A stretch of DNA of 64,000 nt, from NCBI GenBank assembly GCA_013112575.1, contig JABFGG010000002.1, positions 1 to 64,000 of the forward strand, given 5' to 3'. This DNA is from Chloroflexota bacterium (GTDB lineage: Bacteria; Chloroflexota; Anaerolineae; Anaerolineales; UBA11579). Within the stretch, counting starts at the first letter, position 1, and each line of letters starts with the position of its first letter. A program made the position numbers and the translations under genes. Positions 1 through 9,148 of this stretch are shown piece by piece. The notes under the pieces are model-generated. The model saw only the letters and a list, made by a program, of their open reading frames with translations. It was not told the origin of the DNA and did not search any database.

Positions 1-1074
1 GGGCGGCAATACGCCTGCTGCTGCTGTCCAGCCCGCCATGAATTCCGCCTCTGTCAGGAACTCCATAAGTTCTACACTGAGGATGCGCTGTTCTTCATCG
101 GGTGAGGTCAAGGCCCATACCCAGCCACGTACATAAGTATAGGGTTCCCCACTTTGCGTGGGCAGTGGGGCCGCGGCATGTTCATCGTCTTCTGTGGCGA
201 GGAACTGTGTCCACCAGGTTACAGCTAAGTTGGCCCGGTTTTCAGTGAACTCATTCCACGCGCTGGGATTATTATCGAACTGTGTCAACCAAAATGGCAT
301 CAGGTTGGCTCGCTGACTGGTTTCAAAAAAGCCCAGCACAGTTTGTAACACCTCAGGAGTGATTGTCGCTTCCCCATTCTCATCAAGCAAATTCCCGCCG
401 AGTGATTGATAGAGCGTCAGGGGAAAGAGGGCTTGTGGATCGGCTGCTGGGAAGACCAGCGGGCCTTCCACTGTTAGGGCCGTCTCCCAGTCTGCCGGGG
501 CCTGCTCGATTATATTCTGGCGATAAGCCAATATGAGTGCATCCCCGCTGAGGGGTAAGCCATATGTAGCACTGCTTACTTGACCCATCTGCTGAGCATA
601 CCCATACCAGTCCGTGTCATCTGCTGCCACGAGCAAGTCATCCAGAGGATAGAGTAGATCACTATCTACGCTGGCAGCCAACTCTGTGTGGGGCATGGCC
701 ACGATATCGGGCAAGGCCAGAGGTGCGGCCTCATTGGCAGACTCCAACGCAGCCATCAGGCTGCCGGGCCCGTCAATGCTTTTGATGCGTACATTGATGC
801 GCAATCCTGGGTGGCGCTGTTCGAATTCTGCCAGCCGGGTAATGAGTAAATCTGCTGCGGCACTACCATCCGCAGGATTGAGTTCTTCTGGCAGCCAGAT
901 CTGCAGGCTGGTTGGCGCCCCTTCCTCTGCTTCTGGGGTTGGTGTGGGGAAGGTGACTGTGGGAATGCCCTCTTCCTCGGGTACCTGATCAATGTCACCG
1001 GTTTCCGGCAATGCACTGCAAGCCCCGATCACCAGGACCAGAACAAGGCCTGATCGTTTTAGAAGTTTGCGCAT
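1..1074 (-). CDS. Extracellular solute-binding lipoprotein (partial, C-terminus beyond window)
   Basis: The 358 codons visible run in frame to base 1, so the C-terminus lies outside the window. The N-terminus is a lipoprotein signal: positive start (MRKLLKR), hydrophobic core and lipobox VIGAC-S near residue 19. After a Pro/Glu/Thr linker the mature part has the pattern of ABC-type sugar-binding proteins: a start strand (LQIWLPEE), LLITRLAEFEQRHPGL, then a stretch naming a site of the form LPDIVAMPHTEL, and a late YTYVRGWVWAL segment. It should bind a solute, probably a sugar or oligosaccharide, outside the membrane. Its ATG shares its A with the TGA stop of the preceding M42 peptidase gene (TGATG), so translation is probably coupled and an oligopeptide or sugar link to peptidases is possible. 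No permease is visible here; the substrate is unknown. Confidence 0.8.
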   Translation of the reverse strand, partial: MRKLLKRSGLVLVLVIGACSALPETGDIDQVPEEEGIPTVTFPTPTPEAEEGAPTSLQIWLPEELNPADGSAAADLLITRLAEFEQRHPGLRINVRIKSIDGPGSLMAALESANEAAPLALPDIVAMPHTELAASVDSDLLYPLDDLLVAADDTDWYGYAQQMGQVSSATYGLPLSGDALILAYRQNIIEQAPADWETALTVEGPLVFPAADPQALFPLTLYQSLGGNLLDENGEATITPEVLQTVLGFFETSQRANLMPFWLTQFDNNPSAWNEFTENRANLAVTWWTQFLATEDDEHAAAPLPTQSGEPYTYVRGWVWALTSPDEEQRILSVELMEFLTEAEFMAGWTAAAGVLPP

Positions 1075-2066
1075 CACAATTTGATGGGACGTTTGAGCAA
1101 TTGGACAAGTAGCTTAACGGAGTCCTGCACATCTTTATAATCCACCATCTCGGAAGGAGAATGTACGTAGCGGCAGGGGATCGATACACAACCTGCGGGC
1201 ACTCCCTCGCGAGTGATCTGAATGGCACGTGCATCAGTGCTGCCCCCTGTAAGGATCTCTTTCTGATAGGGGATTCGCGCACGTTTGGCGCCAGCTTCCA
1301 TCCAGGCTACCACGCGTGGATCCGAGATCATGCCGCTGTCTTTCACTTTAATGGCCGGGCCTTTTCCTAAGCTAACGTCCATGGTCTTGGCTTTGGGCGT
1401 GTCCCCAGTGAGCGTTACGTCGATCGCGATTCCCAGGTCGGGATCAACACCGTAAGCTGCTGCAGCCGCCCCGCGTACGCCCACTTCTTCTTGGACTGTA
1501 AAAACGCCAAATACGTTATGTGGCGTATCTTTTAATTGTTTCATGATCTCGATCAAAACCGCTACACCTACTCGGTCATCCAGTGCTTTGGAAACCAGGC
1601 GTTTGCCGAGGTCTTCAAAAGTGCGTTCGAAAGCTGCCACATCCCCAACCTTTACGGGCATTTCGCTTTTCTTGGTAACACCCACATCAATATACATCTG
1701 GTTGATGGGCGTCACACTACTGTAACCGGTGGGTTCCATACCAATCACACCGCCGGTGCCATTCAGGAATTTCACCCGCGCCCCGACTGTATTCCGGGGA
1801 AAAACGCCTCCTACCGTAGTGAAGCGTGCAAAGCCATTGTCATCAAGATGTGTCACGATCACGCCGATCTCGTCCAGGTGGGCAGCCAACATCACATTCA
1901 GGCCAGAGCCATCTTTTGGCCCTTTTCGGGTGATCAGGTTGCCTAAAGGATCCACTTTCATCTCATCGACGTGCCCCTTGAGGTCCTTTTGTACGTACTC
2001 ACGTACGTCAGCTTCGTACCCTGAAGGGCCTGCGATCTGTACAAGATCTTGAATGAGTTCTTTCAT
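1074..2066 (-). CDS. M42 family metallopeptidase, copy 3 of 3
   Basis: 330-aa cytoplasmic aminopeptidase/endoglucanase-like protein of peptidase family M42, which normally carries two metal ions and trims short peptides as large oligomers. Ligand motifs are intact: AAHLDEIG (His, about residue 63), KALDDRVG (Asp, about 165), TVQEEVGVRGA (Glu pair, about 197), AIDVT and a C-terminal YVHSPSEM His. The start ATG has a GGAG ribosome site 8 nt upstream. It is the last of three consecutive M42 genes and ends in TGATG with the solute-binding lipoprotein gene. Family assignment is firm; the true substrate cannot be read from the sequence. Confidence 0.93.
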   Translation of the reverse strand: MKELIQDLVQIAGPSGYEADVREYVQKDLKGHVDEMKVDPLGNLITRKGPKDGSGLNVMLAAHLDEIGVIVTHLDDNGFARFTTVGGVFPRNTVGARVKFLNGTGGVIGMEPTGYSSVTPINQMYIDVGVTKKSEMPVKVGDVAAFERTFEDLGKRLVSKALDDRVGVAVLIEIMKQLKDTPHNVFGVFTVQEEVGVRGAAAAAYGVDPDLGIAIDVTLTGDTPKAKTMDVSLGKGPAIKVKDSGMISDPRVVAWMEAGAKRARIPYQKEILTGGSTDARAIQITREGVPAGCVSIPCRYVHSPSEMVDYKDVQDSVKLLVQLLKRPIKL

Positions 2067-2088
2067 AGTTAGCTCCGTACGGTAGCTC

Positions 2089-3171
2089 TTATCGTTTGAG
2101 AGTATTTTTGTCGATGTGGGATAAAGCCGCGTGGATCAGCCCAACGTGGTTGCGCCAATCGGCTAAACGCACAATAGATGCTGCTGTATGTAAATAGCGT
2201 CCCGGAACTGAAACGGACACGCTGGGGATGCCGCCGCGCTGCTTGTGGATACTGCCTGCATCCGTTCCCCCGCCCCCTGGTTGGCGAATCTGGTAGGGGA
2301 TCTTGTAAGTATCTCCGACTCTTTGTAGATGCGCCACAAGGCGCGGGTCAGATAGGGTGGCGCGGTCGGCCACGTAGATAGCCGGGCCTGCATCCAGTTT
2401 GGTATTGTATTGCTCGTTGGCGCTGCCATCCCACATGGGCAGGTCATTGGCTGGAGTGCAGTCGAGGGCAATTGCCAGGTCAGGTTGCATGCGATGAGCC
2501 GCTACCTGTGCGCCGCGCAATCCTATTTCTTCCTGCACCGTGAAAGCCGCCAGCAGGTCAATGTTTGCCGGGGCGTTCTTGATCAACTCGATCAGTGTCG
2601 CTACACCCAACCGGTCGTCCAGGGCTTTGCCGCGTAAACTGGGTCCAAGCCGGGTGAATTTGGTTGCGAAGGTTGCTTGGTCGCCCACTTGTGCCTTTTT
2701 GCTGTTGCTCGGCCCCAAATCAATGCGCAATGAAGCCATCCCCATTGTATTCTGGCGTTCACTATAGGTTGTCAAATGAATGGGTTTGGCCCCGATAACA
2801 GCCGGGTGTTGGTCTTTGCCAACCCACACCGCTTTGCCTGCCAATTGGCGTGCATCCAGGCCCCCCACGGCCCGGAAACTGAATAGTCCCTCGCCCTCAT
2901 CATTGACCAGCATAAAACCCACTTCATCCATGTGAGCCGCTAGCATGACTTTGGGTAAGCTCCTGCCCCGGCCTTTCACAGTTACCAGTACGTTGCCCAG
3001 CGGGTCGATCTCATAATCGGAACCGTGTGACTTGATCTCACTTAATACGATTTTGCGGACAGCATCTTCCTGCCCGGAAATGGCGCTGGCATTGGATAAA
3101 TTCTCAAGCAGGTTGATTTGGCCGACCCCGATGCGGGGTGCTTGCCAGGAGGGTTTCTTGCGGATAGCCAT
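2089..3171 (-). CDS. M42 family metallopeptidase, copy 2 of 3
   Basis: 360-aa M42 peptidase with all ligand motifs: AAHMDEVG, KALDDRLG, TVQEEIGLRGA, IALDCT and a C-terminal GRYLH His. I place the start at the ATG at 3171, not at the longer in-frame start at 3192, because 3171 has a strong GGAGGAG ribosome site and forms TGATG with the stop codon of the upstream M42 gene, a typical termination-reinitiation junction. It is only moderately similar to its two neighbours, so the three copies look like old duplicates with diverged specificity rather than a recent amplification. Confidence 0.92.
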   Translation of the reverse strand: MAIRKKPSWQAPRIGVGQINLLENLSNASAISGQEDAVRKIVLSEIKSHGSDYEIDPLGNVLVTVKGRGRSLPKVMLAAHMDEVGFMLVNDEGEGLFSFRAVGGLDARQLAGKAVWVGKDQHPAVIGAKPIHLTTYSERQNTMGMASLRIDLGPSNSKKAQVGDQATFATKFTRLGPSLRGKALDDRLGVATLIELIKNAPANIDLLAAFTVQEEIGLRGAQVAAHRMQPDLAIALDCTPANDLPMWDGSANEQYNTKLDAGPAIYVADRATLSDPRLVAHLQRVGDTYKIPYQIRQPGGGGTDAGSIHKQRGGIPSVSVSVPGRYLHTAASIVRLADWRNHVGLIHAALSHIDKNTLKR

Positions 3172-4238
3172 CAGTTCTCCTCCTCCTGCCATTTGATCTT
3201 GTCCAGGAAATCTTCATCGAGTTCAGCGATGAACTCCGTCAAGAGACGGGCCACCCGAGTAATGTCCTTAGTATGCACCATTTCGACGGGCGTGTGCATG
3301 TATCGTAGTGGGATACTGATAACGGCTGTTGGGGCCCCGGAAGCTGCCACTTGTAAAGTGATCGCATCTGTCCCTGACATGCCCGGAAGCGGCTCTTTTT
3401 TGTATGCCATTTCCAGCCTGTCTGCCGCCGACTTTAGCTCACCAAAGAGTTTGGGGTGGATGTTGGGTCCCCAACCCAATACCGGGCCTTTGTTCATTGG
3501 GAATGTGTCATGTCCAGTTGAGCCAGGACCTTTAGCGAAGGTTACGTCTATAGCAATTGCGAGGGTAGGCCGTAATTCAAAGGCCGAGGTCAGTGCACCT
3601 CCCAGGGTTTCTTCTTCTTGCGTTGTGGCTACCGCCCATACATCCCAATGATGGGGCCGTTTCTGGAGCATGGTGAGTGCTTCGGTCAACGCAGCTACTG
3701 AAGCGCGGTTGTCCAGCGAATGGCCGGTTAGCGTGTCACCCATCTCCACAGCATCACTGGCAAATGAGACCAGATCGCCAATGTCTATCTGTCGAGCCAC
3801 TTGCCGGGGACTCAATCCAACATCTACCCATAAACCGTCAAGAGGCACAGGGCCGCCCCGATTTTCTTTGGCTAAGGTATGTTCGGGCGGCTGCACGATC
3901 ACACCGGGCAAGTCGCCTTCTACACAATGCACAGTGACCGATTGTCCAGGCAATACGCGGTGGTCGATACCGCCGATCTCAGAAACCCGCAGGAAACCAT
4001 CTGTAACATTGCTGACCATCAGCCCGATAGCGTCCATGTGGGTTGCTATCAGGATGCTGGGGCGTGGCTCTTTCCCAGTACCTCGTTGCAGAGCATGCAG
4101 GCTGCCCAACTTGCTTGTGTTGAGTTCGTCTGCTAGCGGTTTCCAGGCCTCTTCGACAATCGATTGAATAGGAGCTTCGTGTCCAGAAAGGCCCGGCGCA
4201 TTGATCATTTTATTGAGCAGGTCTTTACTATTGGTCAT
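3171..4238 (-). CDS. M42 family metallopeptidase, copy 1 of 3 (variant motifs)
   Basis: 355-aa M42-fold protein. Motifs are recognisable but altered compared with the other two copies: the first motif reads THMDAIG instead of HMDEIG, and the usual LDDR reads LDNR. The QEE pair (TTQEEETLGG), AIDVT and the C-terminal RYMHTP His are kept. The first metal site is therefore probably retained, while the changed residues may alter the second metal site or substrate choice. CAGGAAAACAA precedes the ATG as ribosome site, inside the 13-nt gap from the upstream Thr/Pro-rich gene. The TGA stop overlaps the next ATG by one base. Confidence 0.9.
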   Translation of the reverse strand: MTNSKDLLNKMINAPGLSGHEAPIQSIVEEAWKPLADELNTSKLGSLHALQRGTGKEPRPSILIATHMDAIGLMVSNVTDGFLRVSEIGGIDHRVLPGQSVTVHCVEGDLPGVIVQPPEHTLAKENRGGPVPLDGLWVDVGLSPRQVARQIDIGDLVSFASDAVEMGDTLTGHSLDNRASVAALTEALTMLQKRPHHWDVWAVATTQEEETLGGALTSAFELRPTLAIAIDVTFAKGPGSTGHDTFPMNKGPVLGWGPNIHPKLFGELKSAADRLEMAYKKEPLPGMSGTDAITLQVAASGAPTAVISIPLRYMHTPVEMVHTKDITRVARLLTEFIAELDEDFLDKIKWQEEEN

Positions 4239-4251
4239 TTGTTTTCCTGGC

Positions 4252-4725
4252 TCATGGTGTTTCCGTAAGGGTTGGGGTTGGTGTGTCGGTATCTACCGGT
4301 GCGATCAAGGTCTCGGTCGGTGTAGCCGAAGGCACGGTCGTTTCCGTTTCTGTAGCCGTGGGCACATCGGTATCCGTAGCCGTACTCGTAGGTACATCTG
4401 TATTTGTGGCTGTCTCTGTGAAAGTGGCCGTATTTGTCGGCAAAGGGGTTTCCGTGAAGGTACTGGTGGGCAACGGGGTGCCTGTGATTGTAGCCGTTGC
4501 CGTTGAAGTTGGCGTAGGGGTGGGAGTGTCCACTGGCGTCAGAGTGATTGTAGCGGTGTATGTAATGGTTGGTGAAAGTGTTGGAGTAGGCGTAGGTGGC
4601 CGGTTGCGCTGCCAGGTTGTTGCCAGCCAGCCGCTGCAATAACAGGGAACCGTCGCCACGATGATGATGACGAGAATGTAGCGCACACGTGCACGCTGGA
4701 TCGGGTCGGCTTGAGAGAAGAACAT
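4252..4725 (-). CDS. Thr/Pro-rich single-pass membrane protein, function unknown
   Basis: 157 aa. A short cytoplasmic N-terminus ([15 protein letters not shown]) is followed by one hydrophobic segment (about residues 16-35, [18 protein letters not shown]) and then about 110 residues of low-complexity Thr/Pro/Ala/Glu repeats ([25 protein letters not shown]). It resembles the wall-spanning, probably O-glycosylated stalks common in Chloroflexota surface proteins, but has no folded domain after the stalk. It is the first gene of the M42 operon. The repeat DNA gives long open frames in other phases, which are shadows. Function is not recognised. Confidence 0.7.
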   Translation of the reverse strand: MFFSQADPIQRARVRYILVIIIVATVPCYCSGWLATTWQRNRPPTPTPTLSPTITYTATITLTPVDTPTPTPTSTATATITGTPLPTSTFTETPLPTNTATFTETATNTDVPTSTATDTDVPTATETETTVPSATPTETLIAPVDTDTPTPTLTETP

Positions 4726-4792
4726 GGCGAAAGCGGCATGATGATAACATTAGGCGAGTGGCGTAGCAAGTAACGCGGCTCGTAACCTGACC

Positions 4793-5527
4793 ATGCACTG
4801 GATCTATCTCTCCCCACACCTTGATGACATTGCCTACTCCTGTGGCGGCCTGGCCTGGCAGCAAACCCAGGCTGGTGATACCGTCGAAATCTGGACGATC
4901 TGTGCCGGGGATCTGCCGGAAGGGCCCTTATCTCCTTTAGCCCAGGAGCACCACACACGCTGGGGAGTAGGACGTGAGGCTGTGGCTATCCGGCGGGAAG
5001 AAGATATACACTCTAATGAGATCATTGGCGCTGCTCATCGCCATCTCAGTGTTGCCGATGCCATTTACCGGCTGCATCCACAAACCGGATTAGCCTTGTA
5101 TACAAGTTCAGATTCAATTTTTGGCAAGTTGGATGCTGCCGAAGATGAACTTGTCAATGACCTCGCGCAGCACTTGCGTGTAGCATTACCTGCTGACGCC
5201 AGTGTAGTCGTGCCTTTGACCGTCGGAAACCACGTAGACCATCACCTGACCCTGGCCGTTGCCCACAAATTAGAGCGCCCCCTTTGCTACTATGCCGATT
5301 TCCCTTATGTCGATAAATACCCTGAGCAAGTTGACGAAAAGCTTCCTCCTGATGTAGAAATGCAGCTTCATCCCTTAACGCCGCAAGCTATACAAAAGTG
5401 GGGTGATGCCATTGCTGCCCATGCCTCCCAGTTGAGCACATTTTGGCCGGATGAAACCAGCATGCGTGCTGCTATTCAGACTTATTATCTGGCTTATGGG
5501 GGCTTGCGGATGTGGAAAAACAGTTAA
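4793..5527 (+). CDS. PIG-L (LmbE-like) family deacetylase
   Basis: 244-aa protein of the PIG-L/LmbE zinc-dependent N-deacetylase family, which removes acetyl groups from GlcNAc-type sugars or related small molecules. The zinc motif is at the extreme N-terminus (SPHLDD, the HxDD form, followed by IAYSCGG), and the third ligand is the NHVDHH motif near residue 145. No signal peptide, so cytoplasmic. It is divergent from the Thr/Pro-rich gene with 67 bp between them. Substrate unknown; bacillithiol-type or glycan-precursor deacetylation are both possible. Confidence 0.88.
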   Translation: MHWIYLSPHLDDIAYSCGGLAWQQTQAGDTVEIWTICAGDLPEGPLSPLAQEHHTRWGVGREAVAIRREEDIHSNEIIGAAHRHLSVADAIYRLHPQTGLALYTSSDSIFGKLDAAEDELVNDLAQHLRVALPADASVVVPLTVGNHVDHHLTLAVAHKLERPLCYYADFPYVDKYPEQVDEKLPPDVEMQLHPLTPQAIQKWGDAIAAHASQLSTFWPDETSMRAAIQTYYLAYGGLRMWKNS

Positions 5528-5561
5528 TAAAACGCTCATCTGAACATGCGTTCCGTATCCC

Positions 5562-5590
5562 TTGCAGTAGAAATTGATTTATGTTAGGAT
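5562..5590 (+). promoter_or_regulatory. Predicted promoter of greA
   Basis: A -35 TTGCAG (5562-5567), 17-bp spacer and -10 TAGGAT (5585-5590) lie about 90 bp before greA. The leader that follows holds the palindrome GCGCCGCGGCGC. Prediction by pattern only. Confidence 0.5.
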
Positions 5591-5683
5591 ATTGCGCCGC
5601 GGCGCTAACAGGTATGGGCAAAAACCTGAATCGCCGCATTGCTAGTTAATATCGGAAATTATTAGAGTACTCAGGAGCTATGC

Positions 5684-6154
5684 ATGTCTCCCGAATTTTT
5701 GACAAAACCAGGCTACAACAAATTACAACAGGAACTCGACCATTTGCGGGACGTACGTCGCAAAGAGGTTGCCGAGCGCTTGCACGAAGCTGCAGAAAGT
5801 TCCCTGGGTGAATTCGTTGAAGACGCCGAATTTGAAGCAGCTAAGAATGAACAGTCCTTCGTTGAAGGTCGCATCCAGGAATTGGAGCTCTTACTGGCCA
5901 ATGCCCAGGTGATCAACAAGCGCCGCAAAAGCAATGGTGTTGTTGACATCGGCGTTGAGGTCACCATCAAAGAGGGGCGTCGCAAAGAAGAGATTTACCA
6001 GATCGTAGGCGCGGCCGAGGCTAACCCTGCCGAAGGCAAGATCTCCCATGAGTCCCCTTTGGGCAAAGCCCTTATGGGCAAAAAAGAGGGCGAATTGGTA
6101 GAGGTTGAAGCCCCTTCTGGCGCATTCAAGGTGCGATTGGTCAAAGTTAAGTAA
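5684..6154 (+). CDS. greA: Transcription elongation factor GreA
   Basis: 156 aa, the usual GreA length. It rescues backtracked RNA polymerase by stimulating transcript cleavage. The N-terminal antiparallel coiled coil is clear (KLQQELDHLRDVRRKEVAERL, then the acidic-tip region EFVEDAEFEAAKNEQ), followed by the FKBP-like C-terminal domain (YQIVGAAEANPAEGKISHESPLGKALMGK). AGGAG lies 6 nt before the ATG. A strong terminator hairpin follows, so it is probably monocistronic. Confidence 0.97.
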   Translation: MSPEFLTKPGYNKLQQELDHLRDVRRKEVAERLHEAAESSLGEFVEDAEFEAAKNEQSFVEGRIQELELLLANAQVINKRRKSNGVVDIGVEVTIKEGRRKEEIYQIVGAAEANPAEGKISHESPLGKALMGKKEGELVEVEAPSGAFKVRLVKVK

Positions 6155-6174
6155 AGACATTAGTTTGCAAATCC

Positions 6175-6210
6175 ATCCCGCGCAACTCAGGCTGCGCGGG
6201 ATTTTTATTT
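6175..6210 (+). terminator. Rho-independent terminator after greA
   Basis: Ten-bp stem ATCCCGCGCA / TGCGCGGGAT with an 8-nt loop, followed directly by a T-rich tract (TTTTATTT). Confidence 0.88.
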
Positions 6211-6236
6211 ATTGGTATTGGTGCAGCAGCTATAAT
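6209..6236 (+). promoter_or_regulatory. Predicted promoter of lysS
   Basis: -10 TATAAT at 6231-6236 with a weak -35 TTATTG at 6209-6214 (16-bp spacer). The -35 overlaps the T-tract of the greA terminator. Confidence 0.5.
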
Positions 6237-6264
6237 AGACGCTGATTTCGAGTAAAGGAATATC

Positions 6265-7797
6265 ATGGAAGATAACCATCACGAATACACTCAACTGGAA
6301 AAAAATCGTCTGGAAAAGGCAGCGCGTTTACGTGAACAAGGCATTGAACCTTATCCCCATCGCGTCCAACGTAGCCACACCAGCCAGGCTGCCATTCAGG
6401 CTTTTGAAGCTTTAGAAAATGATGAAGGGGCCGAAGCGGTACAAGCTACGTTGGTGGGCCGTATTCGCTCCATGCGTCCTATGGGTAAGCTGGTCTTTGC
6501 CCATATTGAAGATGGGGCTGGGCGTATTCAACTATTCATCCGGGCCAATGACGTGGGCAAGGAGCAATTGGATTTGTTCAAAAGCGAGTTCGATTTAGGC
6601 GATTTTGTAGAGGCCTCTGGTGAGGTCTTTCGCACCCGCACTGGCGAGATCTCCCTGCGTGTAAATGAATTTCGCATTTTAGCTAAAGCCATCACCCCGC
6701 TTCCTGCGGCCAAAGATGAGGTCACGGAAGAAGGGGAGGTTGTGCGTCACGCTTCCCTCACCGACCCGGAAACACGTTACCGCCAACGTTATGCCGACCT
6801 GGCGATAAATGAAGAGGTACGCGAGATCTTCAGGGTGCGCGCTGGTGTCAGTCGTGCCCTACGCGATTTTATGGATGACCGTGGATTTCTGGAAGTGGAA
6901 ACGCCTATCCTGCAGCCCATTTATGGTGGCGCGGCTGCCAAGCCCTTTGTCACCCACCACAACCAGCTCAAACAAGAACTCTACCTGCGTATCTCCTTTG
7001 AGTTATATCTCAAACGTCTACTGGTGGGGGGCTATGAACGCGTTTATGAGATCGGACGTGATTTCCGCAATGAAGGCGTCGATCGCACACACAATCCCGA
7101 GTTCACTCAGATCGAATTCTATTGGGCCTATGCTGATTACAACGACGTTATGCGTCTGACCGAAGAGATGGTGCGTTATGTGGCCGAGCAGGTCACAGGC
7201 GGCACCACCATCGAGTATCAGGGTAACCAGATCGACCTCAGCAAGGACTGGCAGCGTATTGAACTCAAGGAAGGTTTGATCGAGTTGGCAAGCATTGATA
7301 TTGATGAGTATCCTGATGCAGAAAGCCTGGCTGCTGCCATGCGCGCCAAAGATATGAAGGTTGACCCTAAAGCTCCGCGCGGCAAACTGATCGATACCCT
7401 CATTGGAGAATTTGTTGAACCCACCCTCATTCAGCCATCCTTTCTCTATAATTATCCCCGTGATATCTCTCCATTAGCTAAAAACTTGCCTGGCGATAGC
7501 GCAACTGTTGAGCGCTTTGAGGGTTTTATGGCAGGATTCGAGTTGTGCAATGCTTTTACGGAATTAAATGACCCCATAGAGCAAGAACTGCGCTTCCAGG
7601 AAATGGGCAGGGCTTATACCGATGAGGATGAAGAACGTCATCCTATGGATGAGGATTATCTGCGAGCCATGCGTTATGGTATGCCCCCCAACGGTGGTTT
7701 TGGTATGGGCGTCGATCGCCTGACCATGCTTTTCACCGATAAAGCCAACATCCGCGAAGTCATTCTTTTCCCCCATTTGCGCAGCCGCGAAGATTAG
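6265..7797 (+). CDS. lysS: Lysyl-tRNA synthetase, class II
   Basis: 510 aa. Charges tRNA-Lys. The N-terminal OB-fold anticodon-binding domain (VGRIRSMRPMGKLVFAHIED, about residues 65-150) is followed by the class II core with motif 2 (RDFRNEGVDRTHNPEFTQIE) and motif 3 (GFGMGVDRLTMLFTD) near the C-terminus. Length and motif order are normal. AAAGGA precedes the ATG. A plain class II enzyme, standing between greA and a KAS III-like gene with no obvious link to either. Confidence 0.97.
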   Translation: MEDNHHEYTQLEKNRLEKAARLREQGIEPYPHRVQRSHTSQAAIQAFEALENDEGAEAVQATLVGRIRSMRPMGKLVFAHIEDGAGRIQLFIRANDVGKEQLDLFKSEFDLGDFVEASGEVFRTRTGEISLRVNEFRILAKAITPLPAAKDEVTEEGEVVRHASLTDPETRYRQRYADLAINEEVREIFRVRAGVSRALRDFMDDRGFLEVETPILQPIYGGAAAKPFVTHHNQLKQELYLRISFELYLKRLLVGGYERVYEIGRDFRNEGVDRTHNPEFTQIEFYWAYADYNDVMRLTEEMVRYVAEQVTGGTTIEYQGNQIDLSKDWQRIELKEGLIELASIDIDEYPDAESLAAAMRAKDMKVDPKAPRGKLIDTLIGEFVEPTLIQPSFLYNYPRDISPLAKNLPGDSATVERFEGFMAGFELCNAFTELNDPIEQELRFQEMGRAYTDEDEERHPMDEDYLRAMRYGMPPNGGFGMGVDRLTMLFTDKANIREVILFPHLRSRED

Positions 7798-7845
7798 TTT
7801 TTCACTTTCCTGCGTATAAGTAGGTAAGCGAGGAACGGAGGACCA

Positions 7846-9123
7846 ATGGCTGAACAGGATAAAACTACACAATCTGCCGGACCCAGTTCGTTTTACGAAC
7901 GCCCCGGTGTAAAAACCGAGACCATTCCAGTTGGCACAGGTGTGCCTATGGGCATGGAAACCGTGCGCCATGAAGCTTTGGGTATCGGCGGTGCTTATGG
8001 TACCTGGGGACAAAGTATTGATAATGAACACCTGCCTGAATTTGTCGAAACCACCCTACATGAACCATTGGAGGCTAACGAGCGCCTCAATCTTTCTCCA
8101 CTTGGTTTTCGTAGTCGCCACCATGTTTCTGGCCTGAGTAAGGAACAACATCTCGAACTTGAGGTCGCTGTTGGTGCACGCTTCTTGGAAGAGGCCATGC
8201 AAGTTAACAACTGGCAACCCAATGAAGTTGATGGTGTGCTGATCGGCGTCAGTGGCCCGGTGGCCGATGATTACACCGAACGCATTTCTGAACGTGCCGG
8301 TATATCTCAAGATGCTATTAAAGTAAGTTTGCATAAAGCCTGCGATAGTTCGATGGGTGGCTTGCACATGGTGCTCAACCCTGAACTGGATGTTCACAAG
8401 CAGCTAGGCCGCAACCTCGCCGAAGAGTTGTCTGGTAAAAAGGTGCTGGTCGGTGGTATTGAAGGTCTGAGCCGTTTTATCCAGCACTCACGTGACAAGA
8501 CCGCCTTGCAGCTCTTTGGCAATGGTGCGGGTGTCATTGGCCTGGTACCCGGTGAAACGATGAAATTCATCGTTGGACAGGCTCATGAATCCTTTGATGA
8601 GAATGGTGTGCTAGGCGTCAGCATGTTTTACCCATATAAGGGTGAACGTGTAAAGCATGAGAATATGCTTGAAGCAACCAAAGCTGGGGAAAACTATATC
8701 CGTGTCGCTGGTTTAATGAATGAACCAGAAAGCGGTGAATCGATTTCTATGGCCGGGCCGATGGGCATGGTCAAACTCTTCGTACGCACAGGAGTGGATG
8801 TGGTGCGGGATGTTTACCAGATGTACCAGCGCCGCATGGTTGAACTTGGCCAGGCCAGTCGTAACATTTCCCAGGTAGTCGTACACCATGCCAATTACAA
8901 GATCAATTCCCTGAAAGTGAAGAACCTACAAAAATTGGGCATCAATCTTGATTTCCCCTGGGTGCTCAGTGAGTTCGGCAACGTTAGTGCTGCCTCCAAC
9001 ATGATCGCCTTCCTGCGTCAATTACCGAGCATGAACGTTGGCGACCACATTATGTTTGATGGCTTTGGCGCGGGTACATATTACGATGTGTTTGCAGTCT
9101 CCTTGGGAGAAAATTCCGCCTAG
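7846..9123 (+). CDS. 3-oxoacyl-ACP synthase III-like thiolase-fold enzyme
   Basis: 425 aa, longer than FabH (about 320). The KAS III catalytic triad can be picked out: Cys in LHKACDSSMGG (about residue 164), His in VVVHHANYKIN (about 348) and Asn in SEFGNVSAASN (about 379), and the end has the typical DGFGAGTYYDV glycine-rich loop. It should perform a decarboxylating Claisen condensation with an acyl-CoA starter, or a related thiolase-type reaction. About 65 extra N-terminal residues (rich in Gly/Glu) have no clear domain. A GGAGGACC ribosome site precedes the ATG. It stands alone, not in a fatty-acid cluster, so primary FabH function is less likely than a specialised (OleA-like or secondary metabolic) role. 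Confidence 0.8.
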   Translation: MAEQDKTTQSAGPSSFYERPGVKTETIPVGTGVPMGMETVRHEALGIGGAYGTWGQSIDNEHLPEFVETTLHEPLEANERLNLSPLGFRSRHHVSGLSKEQHLELEVAVGARFLEEAMQVNNWQPNEVDGVLIGVSGPVADDYTERISERAGISQDAIKVSLHKACDSSMGGLHMVLNPELDVHKQLGRNLAEELSGKKVLVGGIEGLSRFIQHSRDKTALQLFGNGAGVIGLVPGETMKFIVGQAHESFDENGVLGVSMFYPYKGERVKHENMLEATKAGENYIRVAGLMNEPESGESISMAGPMGMVKLFVRTGVDVVRDVYQMYQRRMVELGQASRNISQVVVHHANYKINSLKVKNLQKLGINLDFPWVLSEFGNVSAASNMIAFLRQLPSMNVGDHIMFDGFGAGTYYDVFAVSLGENSA

Positions 9124-9148
9124 CCAGTTCGCTTATCCATTTTTGCTG

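Noticed and set aside
4283..4642. Thr/Pro codon repeats as a possible CRISPR or tandem repeat array
   Set aside because: Repeat period is 6-12 nt and in frame; there are no conserved direct repeats with spacers. The same holds for 47060-47200.
4235..4864. 209-codon frame overlapping the Thr/Pro-rich gene
   Set aside because: Product is His/Tyr/Asn-rich low complexity from a shifted reading of ACN-CCN repeats; it also overlaps the PIG-L start.
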